Assembly (NCBI GenBank): GCA_030950085.1
Contig: JAUZRW010000223.1
Coordinates: forward strand, 1 to 47,350
From: Anaerolineae bacterium
GTDB lineage: Bacteria; Chloroflexota; Anaerolineae; Aggregatilineales; Phototrophicaceae
DNA: 47,350 bases
Reading direction: 5' to 3'
Positions 17,791-26,229 of the stretch are shown here, in pieces (within the stretch, counting starts at the first letter, position 1; each line of letters starts with the position of its first letter). The position numbers and the translations under genes were made by a program. Below the pieces are notes generated by a model. The model did not search any database. It had not been told where the DNA came from and saw nothing but the letters and a program-made list of their open reading frames with translations.

Positions 17791-17830
17791 AACTAGCCTG
17801 TACCGAGATGTGCAGGCTAGTTTTCTTTTA
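17791..17830 (+). terminator. Rho-independent terminator of the giant gene
   Basis: AACTAGCCTG (17791-17800) and CAGGCTAGTT (17813-17822) form a perfect ten-base-pair stem with a 12-base loop. A T-rich run follows (TTCTTTTA). It lies 25 bases after the giant gene's stop, so that gene is probably transcribed alone. Confidence 0.9.
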
Positions 17831-17881
17831 GCCTATCCTCTATTATCGTGCCAATATCGAAATATGGATGAAAGATAGCAT

Positions 17882-18772
17882 ATGCTCCTTGATTTTGCCC
17901 CACAAGTACACGATGCACTGCGAACAAACAAACCTGTTGTCGCACTTGAATCAACTTTGATTACACATGGTTTACCCTATCCCACGAATCGAGACACAGC
18001 CCTCGCTATGGAAGCCGCAGTACGCGATAGTGGCGCGATTCCAGCGACTATCGCTATTCTCAACGGAAAAATCACGGTTGGTTTATCAGAAACACAGGTT
18101 GAATCATTGGCGCAAGCTAAAAATGTCCGTAAGTGCAGCCGACGTGATTTACCAATCGCTGTTGGATTAGGCGAAACAGCCGCAACAACTGTCGCTGGCA
18201 CGATGATTGTGGCACACATGGCAGGAATCAACATTTTTGCAACAGGCGGTATTGGAGGCGTTCATCGTGGACATCCATTTGATGTATCCGCCGACTTAAT
18301 AGAATTAGGGCGAACACCCGTTGCAGTGGTCTGTTCTGGTGCAAAATCTATTCTTGATTTGCCCCTAACACTCGAAGTGCTAGAAACCAACGGCGTGCCT
18401 CTTCTTGGTTATCAAACTAGCACATTACCGGCTTTTTACACTCGTGATAGTGGTTTGCCGATAGATGCCCAAGTGAATACAGCCAGCGAAGCCGCAAGTG
18501 TGATTCGTGCCGCACAAAAACTCAATGCACAACATGGAATTCTCATCACTGTAGCTGTTCCAGAAAATGAGGCTCTAGCAGCCGAAATTGCCGAAAAAGC
18601 GATTCTGCAAGCGACAGAAGAAGCTGAATCGCAGGGGATTCACGGTAAAGAAGTAACGCCATTTGTATTAGGGCGCGTTGTTGAATTAACCGATGGCAAA
18701 TCTATGGCAGCAAATCAGGCATTACTCATTAACAATGCCCGTGTCGCCGCCGAAATTGCCAGCCAGTTGTAA
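17882..18772 (+). CDS. psuG: Pseudouridine-5'-phosphate glycosidase
   Basis: Known: PsuG reversibly splits pseudouridine 5'-phosphate into uracil and ribose 5-phosphate, in salvage or breakdown of modified nucleosides. Seen: the 296-residue length is normal. The catalytic Glu region VALESTLITHGLPYPTN (Glu23), the CSRRDLPIAV loop, GGIGGVHRG and CSGAKSILDLPLTLEVLE (Lys about 155) are all present. The C-terminus carries the HGKEVTPFVLGRV motif. No pseudouridine kinase (psuK) or transporter gene adjoins it, so it appears to stand alone; the kinase may be elsewhere. It follows the terminator of the giant gene and ends 12 bases before a dispersed palindrome, so it is likely monocistronic. The assignment is firm. 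Confidence 0.96.
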   Translation: MLLDFAPQVHDALRTNKPVVALESTLITHGLPYPTNRDTALAMEAAVRDSGAIPATIAILNGKITVGLSETQVESLAQAKNVRKCSRRDLPIAVGLGETAATTVAGTMIVAHMAGINIFATGGIGGVHRGHPFDVSADLIELGRTPVAVVCSGAKSILDLPLTLEVLETNGVPLLGYQTSTLPAFYTRDSGLPIDAQVNTASEAASVIRAAQKLNAQHGILITVAVPENEALAAEIAEKAILQATEEAESQGIHGKEVTPFVLGRVVELTDGKSMAANQALLINNARVAAEIASQL

Positions 18773-18783
18773 TTATTCGTAAT

Positions 18784-18809
18784 GTAGGGGCGTATGGCAA
18801 TACGCCCAC
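18784..18809. repeat. GTAGGGGCG palindrome (dispersed repeat, copy b)
   Basis: GTAGGGGCGTAT and ATACGCCCAC face each other with a short loop, between the convergent ends of psuG and the DinB-family gene. Same family as copy a at 1018, with the inner stem bases changed on both arms (GAAC to GTAT with a matching ATAC). Confidence 0.75.
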
Positions 18810-18824
18810 AGCACAGCAGGGTGA

Positions 18825-19328
18825 TTATTTTTTCTCGATGCCATCTCGCGCTTGAAAATAGAAAAACATATCTTGTTCAAATGTTGGCGCACCGTAGCTG
18901 TGGCATAGTTGTAATATCTGTGCGCGATGGTCTGTCCCATGATTGACGACATGCCATAAGGTCTCACGCAGGATACTGCTAGTCTCTTCATCGTTACCAC
19001 GCACGTAGTCAAAACTTGCACTGAGTTCTTCTTCTGTGAGGCGGTCTAAATAAGTCTGCCATTGCATTTCGACATCACTCCATTTCTTGCGAATCGCCTG
19101 AACAGTAGGATAGTCATCTACGGTATATTCAGGGCGTGATAGACCATTAATCCGCGCAAACCAGACAGATTCTGCCCACATCACATGCACTACTTGACGG
19201 TGTACCGACCCCATCGAATACTCGACTTCTTTTTTGAAATCCGCCTCAGAAAGTTGCGCCACACAATCCATCATTTGGTGATGCGCTCGGTAATTGTAAT
19301 CCCAAATGGTCTTAATCCAATCCAGCAT
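18825..19328 (-). CDS. DinB-family protein
   Basis: Known: DinB/YfiT-type proteins are four-helix bundles that bind a metal through three His residues. Many act as thiol-dependent transferases, others are uncharacterised stress proteins. Seen: 167 residues, starting MLDWIKTIWDYN, with the three expected His at residues 48 (VVHVMWAES), 130 (HVVNHGTDH) and 134. The HVVNHxxxHR motif is the family hallmark, so the metal site looks intact. The gene starts ten bases before the stop of the WD40-like gene upstream on the same strand, so the two may be co-transcribed. The substrate cannot be told from sequence. The family name comes from a damage-inducible gene of Bacillus and does not imply a DNA polymerase. 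Confidence 0.93.
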   Translation of the reverse strand: MLDWIKTIWDYNYRAHHQMMDCVAQLSEADFKKEVEYSMGSVHRQVVHVMWAESVWFARINGLSRPEYTVDDYPTVQAIRKKWSDVEMQWQTYLDRLTEEELSASFDYVRGNDEETSSILRETLWHVVNHGTDHRAQILQLCHSYGAPTFEQDMFFYFQARDGIEKK

Positions 19329-19337
19329 AAAATTCTC

Positions 19338-20402
19338 CTATTCATTTTCTGGCACAATGCGCCAGATATCTAAACCTGTATCACAACCAATAACCAAAGT
19401 TGTCCCATCAGCACTCAAGCGAGTCATGTCCGGCTGTGGACGACTGCACTCACGATAGTCGCCGAGTATTGCCTGTTCGCCTGTTGCAATATCCCATGCA
19501 ACGATACTCGGTTCAAAGCCTAAGTTTACAGCAAGCGCTACACTCGCATCAGGGCTTAGAAAATACCACTGTGCGTACTGTCCAGCAAGACCTGCTAAAT
19601 ACTGATTTTCACCTGTTTCAAAATTGAGCAGATACAGCGATTCATTGCGACTATCGCGCCATACAAGATGAGTCGCCTCACTGTTTATTGCCCCAAAAAC
19701 AGCCGCTTCACCTGTGCCATTATCCACTTCATAGACAGTGTCACCTGTTTGGATATTCCACAATTTTACAATGCCATCTCGTGAAGATGTGACGGTATAC
19801 GGCGGCGGAATACGCCCGATTCGTACAATTGCATCAATATCATTGGCAACAACATAGGGTAAAATATCAAATTCATTCGATGCGATGAACACATCTGCTA
19901 CAGAAATAATCGCTTCACTGTCATTCACACGCACTTCCATCCACAATCCGGATGTTTCATCAAGCCATGTACTCAAGAGCAAAATATCTGGCAAAATAAG
20001 AACTGCTTCCAAACCTGTCAAGTCTAACGGGTGTTGTCTAGATACAATGAGAGCATCATCGACTTGTTCAAAGGTGTACAGATAATCATTGTTGTCAAAG
20101 GCTAATTGTGTCGTATAGCGTAGGTCATCGCACGCTGTATCATCAGCACGCAATAAGTCACCCGCAATAGTCCACAGATAAACATGATTTTGATTATCGA
20201 GTGCCGCTAAGTAGTCGCCGTTTGTACTTATGACAAACCAGCCTGTGCCAAATTCACAATCGAGTGTCTCAAAATCAATCTGTGCGATACGTTGTAAACG
20301 ATGAACATTCTCAGCCGTAATCGGTTCTACGTCATCTTGTGCAAAAACGGGGAAAATTAAAAATATGAGTAAAATTAACAGTAAAAATGGGCGCATAAGC
20401 AT
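19338..20402 (-). CDS. Secreted WD40-like beta-propeller protein
   Basis: Seen: a signal peptide (MRPFLLLILLIFLIFPVFAQ), then about 330 residues of beta-rich repeats. One clear WD40 blade reads TSSRDGIVKLWNIQTGDTV; weaker blades include NQNHVYLWTIAGD, PSIVAWDIATGEQ and IGCDTGLDIWRI near the end. The start chosen is the ATG at 20400-20402 because GAGAAAG lies just before it; an ATG at 20394-20396 is equally possible, and a longer frame upstream would bury the signal peptide. Known: such propellers are protein-binding scaffolds, common in Chloroflexota secretomes. Enzyme residues are not evident. It is divergent from the YwiC-like gene and leads into the DinB-family gene. Confidence 0.85.
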   Translation of the reverse strand: MLMRPFLLLILLIFLIFPVFAQDDVEPITAENVHRLQRIAQIDFETLDCEFGTGWFVISTNGDYLAALDNQNHVYLWTIAGDLLRADDTACDDLRYTTQLAFDNNDYLYTFEQVDDALIVSRQHPLDLTGLEAVLILPDILLLSTWLDETSGLWMEVRVNDSEAIISVADVFIASNEFDILPYVVANDIDAIVRIGRIPPPYTVTSSRDGIVKLWNIQTGDTVYEVDNGTGEAAVFGAINSEATHLVWRDSRNESLYLLNFETGENQYLAGLAGQYAQWYFLSPDASVALAVNLGFEPSIVAWDIATGEQAILGDYRECSRPQPDMTRLSADGTTLVIGCDTGLDIWRIVPENE

Positions 20403-20532
20403 CACTTTCTCTAAAGGTTGCTTTATAATATATGACATTTCGCGCATCCGTCTATGATGAACGATACCCTGATATTTGACATATTTCTGCTAATGTAGTG
20501 TCACAATCCTAAGCAAATCTACAGGAATCGTT

Positions 20533-21321
20533 ATGGCAAGTATGGCACGGGTTAATTTACGCTCGATTGCACTCCCTACTGAACATGGTGGATGGGGCTT
20601 CCTGATTGAGCCGATTTTGTTAGCATTATTGATTGCTCCCTCATGGCAAGGGCTGATTCTTGCCGTAGCAGTCGTGAGTTTGTTTCTGTTACATCAACCG
20701 CTAAAAATTGCCATAAAAGATAATCTTAAACGTCGTCGAGTCCCACGCACTCAATGGGCAGAGCGATTTGCCTTGTTGTATGGTGGATTAGGTATTTCGC
20801 TCATTCTGATTCTCACAACTTTCAATGGTGCAAGTTTTCTCTTACCGATGATGGTAGGAAGTATTTTTGCTTTGGTACAAGTTTTCTATGATGGACGTAA
20901 CAAAAGCCGTAACCTCATTCCTGAATTATCTGGCGCGATTGCCTTAGCTGCAACTGCCTCTAGTATGGCATTATTGGCAAATTGGACGCTGATTCCAGCC
21001 TTAATTTTGTGGCTCATTCTATCGACACGCGCCCTAACAGCGATTATCTATGTCCGAGTGCGTTTGCGGATGGCTTACGGTAAACCGCACAATAAGCACT
21101 TTGCGCTCGGATTACACATCATGGCATTAGTCATTTTTACGATTTTCGTTTTCTACGATTTAATGCCTGTCGTGACGGTTTTGGCGATGCTGATATTGGT
21201 GATTCGGGCATTTAAGGGGATACTAGCACCTGCGCCACAAGTCACACCGAAGATTATCGGCTTTACAGAATTAGCCTTCGGGATGATTTATGTGCTGGTC
21301 GTATCTTTTGGTTACTGGTAG
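20533..21321 (+). CDS. YwiC-like integral membrane protein
   Basis: Seen: 262 residues, mostly hydrophobic, with about seven to eight membrane helices. The N-terminal signature LPTEHGGWGFLIEP, followed by a cytoplasmic basic loop (KDNLKRRRVPRTQWAERF), is characteristic of the YwiC-like family. A second conserved-looking loop reads YDGRNKSRNLIPELSGAIALA. Known: the family is named after Bacillus subtilis YwiC, which lies near anaerobic respiration genes; its biochemical role is not established. An AGGA site precedes the ATG at 20533, and an in-frame ATG at 20542 is an alternative start. No respiratory genes are adjacent here, so context gives no further hint. Confidence 0.88.
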   Translation: MASMARVNLRSIALPTEHGGWGFLIEPILLALLIAPSWQGLILAVAVVSLFLLHQPLKIAIKDNLKRRRVPRTQWAERFALLYGGLGISLILILTTFNGASFLLPMMVGSIFALVQVFYDGRNKSRNLIPELSGAIALAATASSMALLANWTLIPALILWLILSTRALTAIIYVRVRLRMAYGKPHNKHFALGLHIMALVIFTIFVFYDLMPVVTVLAMLILVIRAFKGILAPAPQVTPKIIGFTELAFGMIYVLVVSFGYW

Positions 21322-21343
21322 ATGCTGCTATAATCTTCTAAAT

Positions 21344-21371
21344 GTAAGGGCGCAATGCCTTGCGCCCCTAC
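21344..21371. repeat. GTAGGGGCG-type palindrome (dispersed repeat, copy c)
   Basis: GTAAGGGCGCAA (21344-21355) and TTGCGCCCCTAC (21360-21371) form a long stem with one mismatch, 22 bases after the YwiC-like stop codon. A TTG at 21360 inside it could be misread as the start of the following hydrolase gene. Confidence 0.8.
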
Positions 21372-21401
21372 GACATAACTCGCAATCATCAATGTACTCA
21401 A

Positions 21402-22193
21402 ATGATAAATATTCCTACATCAATTATCACAATCGACAATATCAATATTAATCAAGCTATCGCTGGTGAAGGACAACCTGTTCTTTTGCTTCATGGATGG
21501 GGTGTGAATATCACGCTGGTATGGACTCTGGCTGAAAGTCTGATTCGACATGGTTATCGCTGCTATGCCGTCGATATGCCCGGCTTTGGTGACACTGATG
21601 ACCCACCACAAGCATGGACAGTATTTGACTATGCGAATTTCGTCATCAACTATCTTGACTATCATAATTTAGAGCAAGTCTATTTATTCGGACACTCTTT
21701 CGGTGGACGGCTGGGTTTGATATTAGGCGCAGAATATAGTCAGCGCATTATCAAAATGGCACTATCGGACTCTGCCGGAATCCGCGAAGAAACGCCTTTA
21801 TTGCCTAGATTACGCCTCAACACCTACAAAGCAATCCGTGATACGATGAATACAATCGGTCTCAAATCTTTCGCCGAGAATTTGCGCCACCAATATAACA
21901 AACGCTATGCTTCAAGTGATTTTCAAGCAGTGTCTGGTGTCATGCGCCAAACATTCGTGAATGTCGTCAATCAAGATTTACTCGATTATGCGGCACGAGT
22001 CAAAGTAAGTACGATACTATTTTGGGGCGATAAAGACCAAGGTACACCGTTATGGATGGGTCAAAAATTAGAGCAGACTATCCCTGATGCCGGATTAGTG
22101 GTACATCAAGGCGCGGGGCATTATGCTTATCTCGACAATCTAGCTGATACTGTCCGCGTGATGGATTATTTCTTCAAGCAGGAGGCATCATGA
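21402..22193 (+). CDS. Alpha/beta hydrolase
   Basis: Seen: starting at the ATG at 21402 (MINIPTS), 263 residues with the classic fold. There is an oxyanion strand LLLHGWG, the nucleophile elbow GHSFGG (Ser99), an acid in FWGDKDQGTP and a catalytic His in HQGAGHYAYLDN. The cap region (about residues 125-190) is typical of the family. The earlier TTG at 21360 lies within a dispersed palindrome and is unlikely to be the start. Substrate not predictable. The gene is followed after 128 bases by the MurF-like ligase on the same strand, and PIG-L and Ddl genes come later, so a link to cell-wall precursors is possible but unproven. Confidence 0.92.
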   Translation: MINIPTSIITIDNININQAIAGEGQPVLLLHGWGVNITLVWTLAESLIRHGYRCYAVDMPGFGDTDDPPQAWTVFDYANFVINYLDYHNLEQVYLFGHSFGGRLGLILGAEYSQRIIKMALSDSAGIREETPLLPRLRLNTYKAIRDTMNTIGLKSFAENLRHQYNKRYASSDFQAVSGVMRQTFVNVVNQDLLDYAARVKVSTILFWGDKDQGTPLWMGQKLEQTIPDAGLVVHQGAGHYAYLDNLADTVRVMDYFFKQEAS

Positions 22194-22259
22194 GCGCAAA
22201 AGCCACTTCCCCCATGACAATCTTCTCATACCGTCTATAATCTACTGAATATTGCAAAT

Positions 22260-22311
22260 TGTTTACTGCAAACTGTAAACTAACACCTGATACCTTATAC
22301 CTAACACCTGA
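22260..22311. repeat. Short degenerate repeats before the MurF-like gene
   Basis: GTTTAC (22261) and GTAAAC (22275) form a small inverted repeat, followed by the direct repeat TAACACCTGA at 22281 and 22302 (21-base period). These lie just upstream of the ATG at 22322. They may be an operator or simple low-complexity sequence; no binding site is recognised. Confidence 0.55.
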
Positions 22312-22321
22312 AAGCCCTATT

Positions 22322-23974
22322 ATGCAGCTTGTTTTTATTATGGTGATTGCCTTTGTCTGGTTGGCGGGAACGATCTTCCGCATTTATCGGCAAGCACGCT
22401 ATTATCAAATTGAAGAATATAAGAGCAACCGTTACATTCGCTGGCTCTTCTCGGAGCGTGACCGATGGCTACCAACACGACCTGTCGGTGTATTTCTTGT
22501 CGGAATGATTTTCGCCTTTTTCACCGATAGTATTCCCGGCGAAACATCATTTTTGCCGTATATCATTCATATCATTATTGCAGCATTAGCTGTTTATCCA
22601 CCCGATGAGGGCGAAATCAAGAAGGCATTCGTGCGAACACAACGAGCGACTCGCTTATTGGGAGCAGCATTTTTTCTCGCATTTTTGGCAACGATGCTAC
22701 TCTTTGCCCTGCGTCAACTTGCCCCCATACCTACAAGTGACCGTTTTCAGGCTGTATTCATGGGCATTGGCGGAATCGGACTCTTTATATTTGCGCCCAT
22801 CTGGTTAATGCTCGGCAATATCCTCATGACCCCCCTAGAAGGCTTCATGCGCCGCCGTTTTATCAAAAAAGCTGAAAATGTTCTCGCAGTAATTAACCCC
22901 AAAATCATCGGCATTACGGGTAGCTATGGCAAAACTACGACGAAAAATTTTTTGCGCGATATGCTCAATGGGCGTTATAAAACTTATGCCACGCCTAAAA
23001 GTTACAATACGCTCATGGGCGTTTGTCTGGCGATTAACAATGATATGGCAAATGACTACAGCATCGAATATTTCATCAGTGAAATGGGAGCTTATGTTGA
23101 AGGCGAAATTCAGCGCATCACAGAGCTAACACCGCCCGATATTAGTATTGTTGTTGAAGTGGGTCCACAACACCTAGAACGATTTGGCACACTCGAAAAT
23201 GTTGCTGCCGCAAAGTATGAAATCATCAAAGCACTGCCGCAACAGGGACTCGCTATTTTCAATTGGGACAATCCCTATGTGCGCGAGATGTACGACAGGG
23301 GCTATCCTGATAATCGAATCGCTGTCAGCCGTGAACTCTCGCCCGACAATTTACCCGAAAATCCGCCGCGCTTCATCGCATCTGATATTGTTGAAACACT
23401 GAATGGTCTTTCCTTCACTGTAACCGATACCGAAACAAACCAAAGCGAGTTTATCGAAACACCTGTAATTGGCATCCATAATGTGACGAATTTGCTGTTG
23501 ACGATTGCTGTTTGTGTCCATGAGGGTATGTCTCTGCGTGATGTCGCTTTTCGTGCCAAAACATTACAACCTGCCGAAAGTCGCCTCGTGCGCCAAGTCA
23601 CAGATAGCGGAATCACGATTATTAATGATGCTTATAGTGCTAATCCGGTGGGGGTTATCAGTGCGCTCAAAGTGTTGGGATTACACCAATCAGGCAAGCG
23701 ACTATTAATTACACCCGGCATGATTGAACTCGGAGATATGCAAGAAGCGGAAAATCGCAAACTCGGAGAACTTGCTACCCAATACGCATCCGATATTATC
23801 CTTGTTGGCGAAAAACAGACAGCCCCTCTCAAGGCAGGTATTCTCAGCACGGATTTTTCACAGGAGCATTTACAGGTCGTCGATAACTTGTCAGATGCCA
23901 TTGATTGGTATAAAGACAATCTCAAAGCAGGTGATACGGTACTTTTCCTGAATGACTTGCCTGATACCTATTGA
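22322..23974 (+). CDS. Membrane-anchored MurF-like Mur ligase
   Basis: Known: MurF adds D-Ala-D-Ala to the UDP-MurNAc-tripeptide, the last cytoplasmic ligation in peptidoglycan synthesis. Seen: from the ATG at 22322, 550 residues. The first about 170 are mostly membrane helices, roughly five (one opens the protein, another reads LLGAAFFLAFLATMLLFALR). After these come the ligase motifs: P-loop GITGSYGKTTTKN, EMGAYVEGEI, VGPQHLERFGTLENVAAAK, HNVTNLLL and INDAYSANP (compare MurF DAYNANP). Canonical MurF is soluble and about 450 residues long, so the membrane domain is an addition and the usual UDP-substrate N-domain seems replaced. Inference: it may act on a membrane-bound or alternative substrate, or simply be tethered MurF. 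The nearby ddl gene supports a peptidoglycan role. Confidence 0.88.
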   Translation: MQLVFIMVIAFVWLAGTIFRIYRQARYYQIEEYKSNRYIRWLFSERDRWLPTRPVGVFLVGMIFAFFTDSIPGETSFLPYIIHIIIAALAVYPPDEGEIKKAFVRTQRATRLLGAAFFLAFLATMLLFALRQLAPIPTSDRFQAVFMGIGGIGLFIFAPIWLMLGNILMTPLEGFMRRRFIKKAENVLAVINPKIIGITGSYGKTTTKNFLRDMLNGRYKTYATPKSYNTLMGVCLAINNDMANDYSIEYFISEMGAYVEGEIQRITELTPPDISIVVEVGPQHLERFGTLENVAAAKYEIIKALPQQGLAIFNWDNPYVREMYDRGYPDNRIAVSRELSPDNLPENPPRFIASDIVETLNGLSFTVTDTETNQSEFIETPVIGIHNVTNLLLTIAVCVHEGMSLRDVAFRAKTLQPAESRLVRQVTDSGITIINDAYSANPVGVISALKVLGLHQSGKRLLITPGMIELGDMQEAENRKLGELATQYASDIILVGEKQTAPLKAGILSTDFSQEHLQVVDNLSDAIDWYKDNLKAGDTVLFLNDLPDTY

Positions 23975-24089
23975 GTGCTTTCTAAGGTGTAGAACGCTGT
24001 CTTGAAGCAATACCAATCGTACTTGGTTTATGCGGATAGTGGTATCATCTTAAGCAAAGAAAACATGACACTGATTAGGAGTTTTGACG

Positions 24090-24812
24090 ATGAATATTTT
24101 GGCATTTGGCGCACATCCCGATGATATTGAGGCACAATGTGCGGGAACACTAGCGAAGTGCGCGGCGCGTGGCGACAAAGTGACTATGTGTGTGGTCACA
24201 GATGGGCGCGGACGACCCAAAGGCGACCCCGACCAGATGGCAGCGATTCGCCATCAAGAGGCACAAGAATCCGCAGATGTTATCGGCGCAGAATTGGTCT
24301 GGCTGGCTATCCCAGATGGCAAATTACAAGTGTGTGATGAACATTTACACAAGTTTGTTGAAACGATTCGTCGCGCACAACCCGACATCATCCTTACCCA
24401 TCCGCAAGACGATTATCACCCTGACCATCGTTATACGTATCAACTCACACTTGATGCGGCACAAATGGCGCGAGTTCGCAATTACGCCTCTGACTTGCCT
24501 CCATTCCGCGGACGCACACCGATTGCATTTTACGATGGCGTGTTAGGCATGAGTTTCATTCCAGAAGAATGGGTTGATATTACGGATTTCTTTGATGCCA
24601 AAATAGAGATGATGAGCAAGCATGTCAGCCAGATGATGCCCGATACCTATGACCCTAATTTTGTGATGCCGCCAAAAGACGAAAATATGTTTTACCGTAT
24701 GTTAGGATTGCAAAGTGGTTATCGTGGGATGCAATGCGGCGTGCGCTATGCTGAGGCATTCATCTATTGGAAATCTGCAAATCGTGTCGTACCCTATCGC
24801 ATTTTGCCATAA
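24090..24812 (+). CDS. PIG-L/LmbE-family deacetylase
   Basis: Known: this family holds zinc-dependent N-acetylglucosamine deacetylases such as MshB, BshB and PIG-L. Seen: from the ATG at 24090 (AGGAG eight bases before it), 240 residues. The zinc-binding and catalytic motif AHPDD is at residues 8-12, and HPQDDYHPDHR supplies further His and Asp. Both are intact. The substrate is unknown; close homologues in this phylum are often annotated only as PIG-L deacetylases. It lies between the MurF-like and ddl genes on the same strand, with 115 bases before it and about 170 after it. A role in deacetylating an amino sugar of the envelope is plausible but only inferred. Confidence 0.94.
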   Translation: MNILAFGAHPDDIEAQCAGTLAKCAARGDKVTMCVVTDGRGRPKGDPDQMAAIRHQEAQESADVIGAELVWLAIPDGKLQVCDEHLHKFVETIRRAQPDIILTHPQDDYHPDHRYTYQLTLDAAQMARVRNYASDLPPFRGRTPIAFYDGVLGMSFIPEEWVDITDFFDAKIEMMSKHVSQMMPDTYDPNFVMPPKDENMFYRMLGLQSGYRGMQCGVRYAEAFIYWKSANRVVPYRILP

Positions 24813-24889
24813 GCCTTTCTCTGACGATCCCAGTATTTAGTCTGGTTACAATCGCTGAGGCACGCTATATTTGCCCCGTTTTGATAGGG

Positions 24890-24925
24890 AAGCCCCTGTC
24901 GGGGTTTCATCCCGCCTCACACAAA
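24890..24925 (+). repeat. 36-base hairpin element (copy 1)
   Basis: This element has a seven-base-pair stem (AAGCCCC with GGGGTTT) followed by CATC, two variable bases and the tail GCCTCACACAAA. Copies of exactly the same length lie at 39884-39919 (+) and 45689-45724 (-). Here it is between the PIG-L gene and ddl, ending 57 bases before the ddl start. It may end PIG-L transcription, but the conserved tail is not explained by that. Confidence 0.85.
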
Positions 24926-24982
24926 ATGATGATGCAGGATAGTGTTTATCAGTTTATCAAAGATAGGTAGTCAAACAAGATA

Positions 24983-26194
24983 ATGGCAGTCACACGCAAA
25001 ACAATCGTCGGGGTTATCTTTGGTGGGCGCAGTGTCGAGCATGATGTGAGTATCGTCACAGGGCATCAAATTATGAATGCCTTCGATACCACAAAATACG
25101 AAGTCGTCCCGATTTATGTTACCCATGATGGCAAGTGGTTCACAGGTGCGCCACTGTGCGATATTGAAAACTTCAAAGATGGCGAAATCACCTCTTATGA
25201 TGGCGTGAAATCCGCAATTTTATCGCCGGATGTGCGCCATCATGGACTCATCGTCAATCCATTAGCTGGGCGTTTTTCCAAAAGTGAGATTAGACGACTA
25301 GACGTACTATTTCCGGCTGTTCATGGCACTCATGGCGAAGACGGTACATTGCAAGGGCTGTTTGAACTCGCAGATATCCCTTACGTGGGCTATGCGACAC
25401 TGGGCAGCGCCCTCACCAACGACAAAATTCTGACGAAACAAGTCCTCAAGCAAAATGATATTCCGGTGTTGGATAGTATCTTTTTCACCCGTAGCGAGTG
25501 GCTTAATAAGCCAGAGAGTATCTTACAGCGATTGAAAGACGGTTTCGGCTACCCGATGTTTGTCAAACCGGCTACGTTGGGGTCAAGCATTGGCATTACC
25601 CGTGTGGATGACGAATCATTGCTCAGACCAGCTATTGACATTGCCGCTAATTTTGACCGTCGCATCTTGGTTGAACCTGCCGTAACAGATGGCATTGAAA
25701 TCAATTGTGCTGTCATGGGTTATGGCGATGATATTCAAACTTCTGTGCTAGAACAACCGCTTTCGTGGTCAGATTTTTTGGCATTTGAGGATAAATATCT
25801 ACGGGGTAACGAAGGCATGAAAAGTGCAGACCGTATCATCCCTGCCCCACTTTCTGATGACTTGACACGGCGTATCAAAGATTTGTCGATTCAAGCATTC
25901 AAAGCAGTTGATGGACGAGGTATTGTGCGAATTGATTATCTCGTAAAACCCGATAGCAACGAAGTCTATCTTAATGAACTCAACACCATGCCGGGTTCGT
26001 TGTCATTTTATCTATGGCGCGAAACCAATCTGTCTGACTCAGCCGTTGTTGATAAATTAGTCACATTAGCGCGAGATGCCTATGCCGACAAACGCCGCAA
26101 TATGTATGATTACAAAACCAATCTTGTCGCACTCGCTGCCGGACGCGGTCTCAAGGGGGCGAAAGGGACAAAAGGAGTCGCAAGCCATAATTAG
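24983..26194 (+). CDS. ddl: D-alanine--D-alanine ligase family (ATP-grasp)
   Basis: Known: Ddl joins two D-alanines using ATP for the MurF step. Seen: 403 residues. The N-terminal substrate loop GGRSVEHDVS, FPAVHGTHGEDGTLQG, the ATP-grasp lysine region MFVKPATLGSSIG and the metal-binding YLNELNTMPGS are all present. The C-terminal motif reads NTMPGSLSFYLW, where E. coli Ddl has NTSPGMTSHS; this matches a recognised Ddl subgroup but leaves D-Ala versus another second substrate open. The length is above the usual 310-370. It carries a roughly 30-residue inserted stretch around residues 75-95 and a Gly/Lys-rich tail. It ends convergently with the OmpR-type regulator. Family assignment firm, exact substrate less so. 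Confidence 0.93.
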   Translation: MAVTRKTIVGVIFGGRSVEHDVSIVTGHQIMNAFDTTKYEVVPIYVTHDGKWFTGAPLCDIENFKDGEITSYDGVKSAILSPDVRHHGLIVNPLAGRFSKSEIRRLDVLFPAVHGTHGEDGTLQGLFELADIPYVGYATLGSALTNDKILTKQVLKQNDIPVLDSIFFTRSEWLNKPESILQRLKDGFGYPMFVKPATLGSSIGITRVDDESLLRPAIDIAANFDRRILVEPAVTDGIEINCAVMGYGDDIQTSVLEQPLSWSDFLAFEDKYLRGNEGMKSADRIIPAPLSDDLTRRIKDLSIQAFKAVDGRGIVRIDYLVKPDSNEVYLNELNTMPGSLSFYLWRETNLSDSAVVDKLVTLARDAYADKRRNMYDYKTNLVALAAGRGLKGAKGTKGVASHN

Positions 26195-26199
26195 TGGAA

Positions 26200-26221
26200 A
26201 GGGCATTGTGTGTCATGCCCT
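26200..26221. terminator. Hairpin between convergent ddl and regulator genes
   Basis: AGGGCAT (26200-26206) and ATGCCCT (26215-26221) form a seven-base-pair stem with an eight-base loop. It sits six bases after the ddl stop and nine bases before the regulator's stop. The T-run is weak, so it is only a possible bidirectional terminator. Confidence 0.5.
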
Positions 26222-26229
26222 CGATAGTT

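Noticed and set aside
20461-20532. Promoter with TTGACA at 20476 before the YwiC-like gene
   Set aside because: No suitable -10 hexamer lies 16-18 bases downstream.
22259-22321. Upstream start of the MurF-like gene
   Set aside because: The added residues are encoded by the short repeats and precede the membrane helix that begins at the ATG at 22322.
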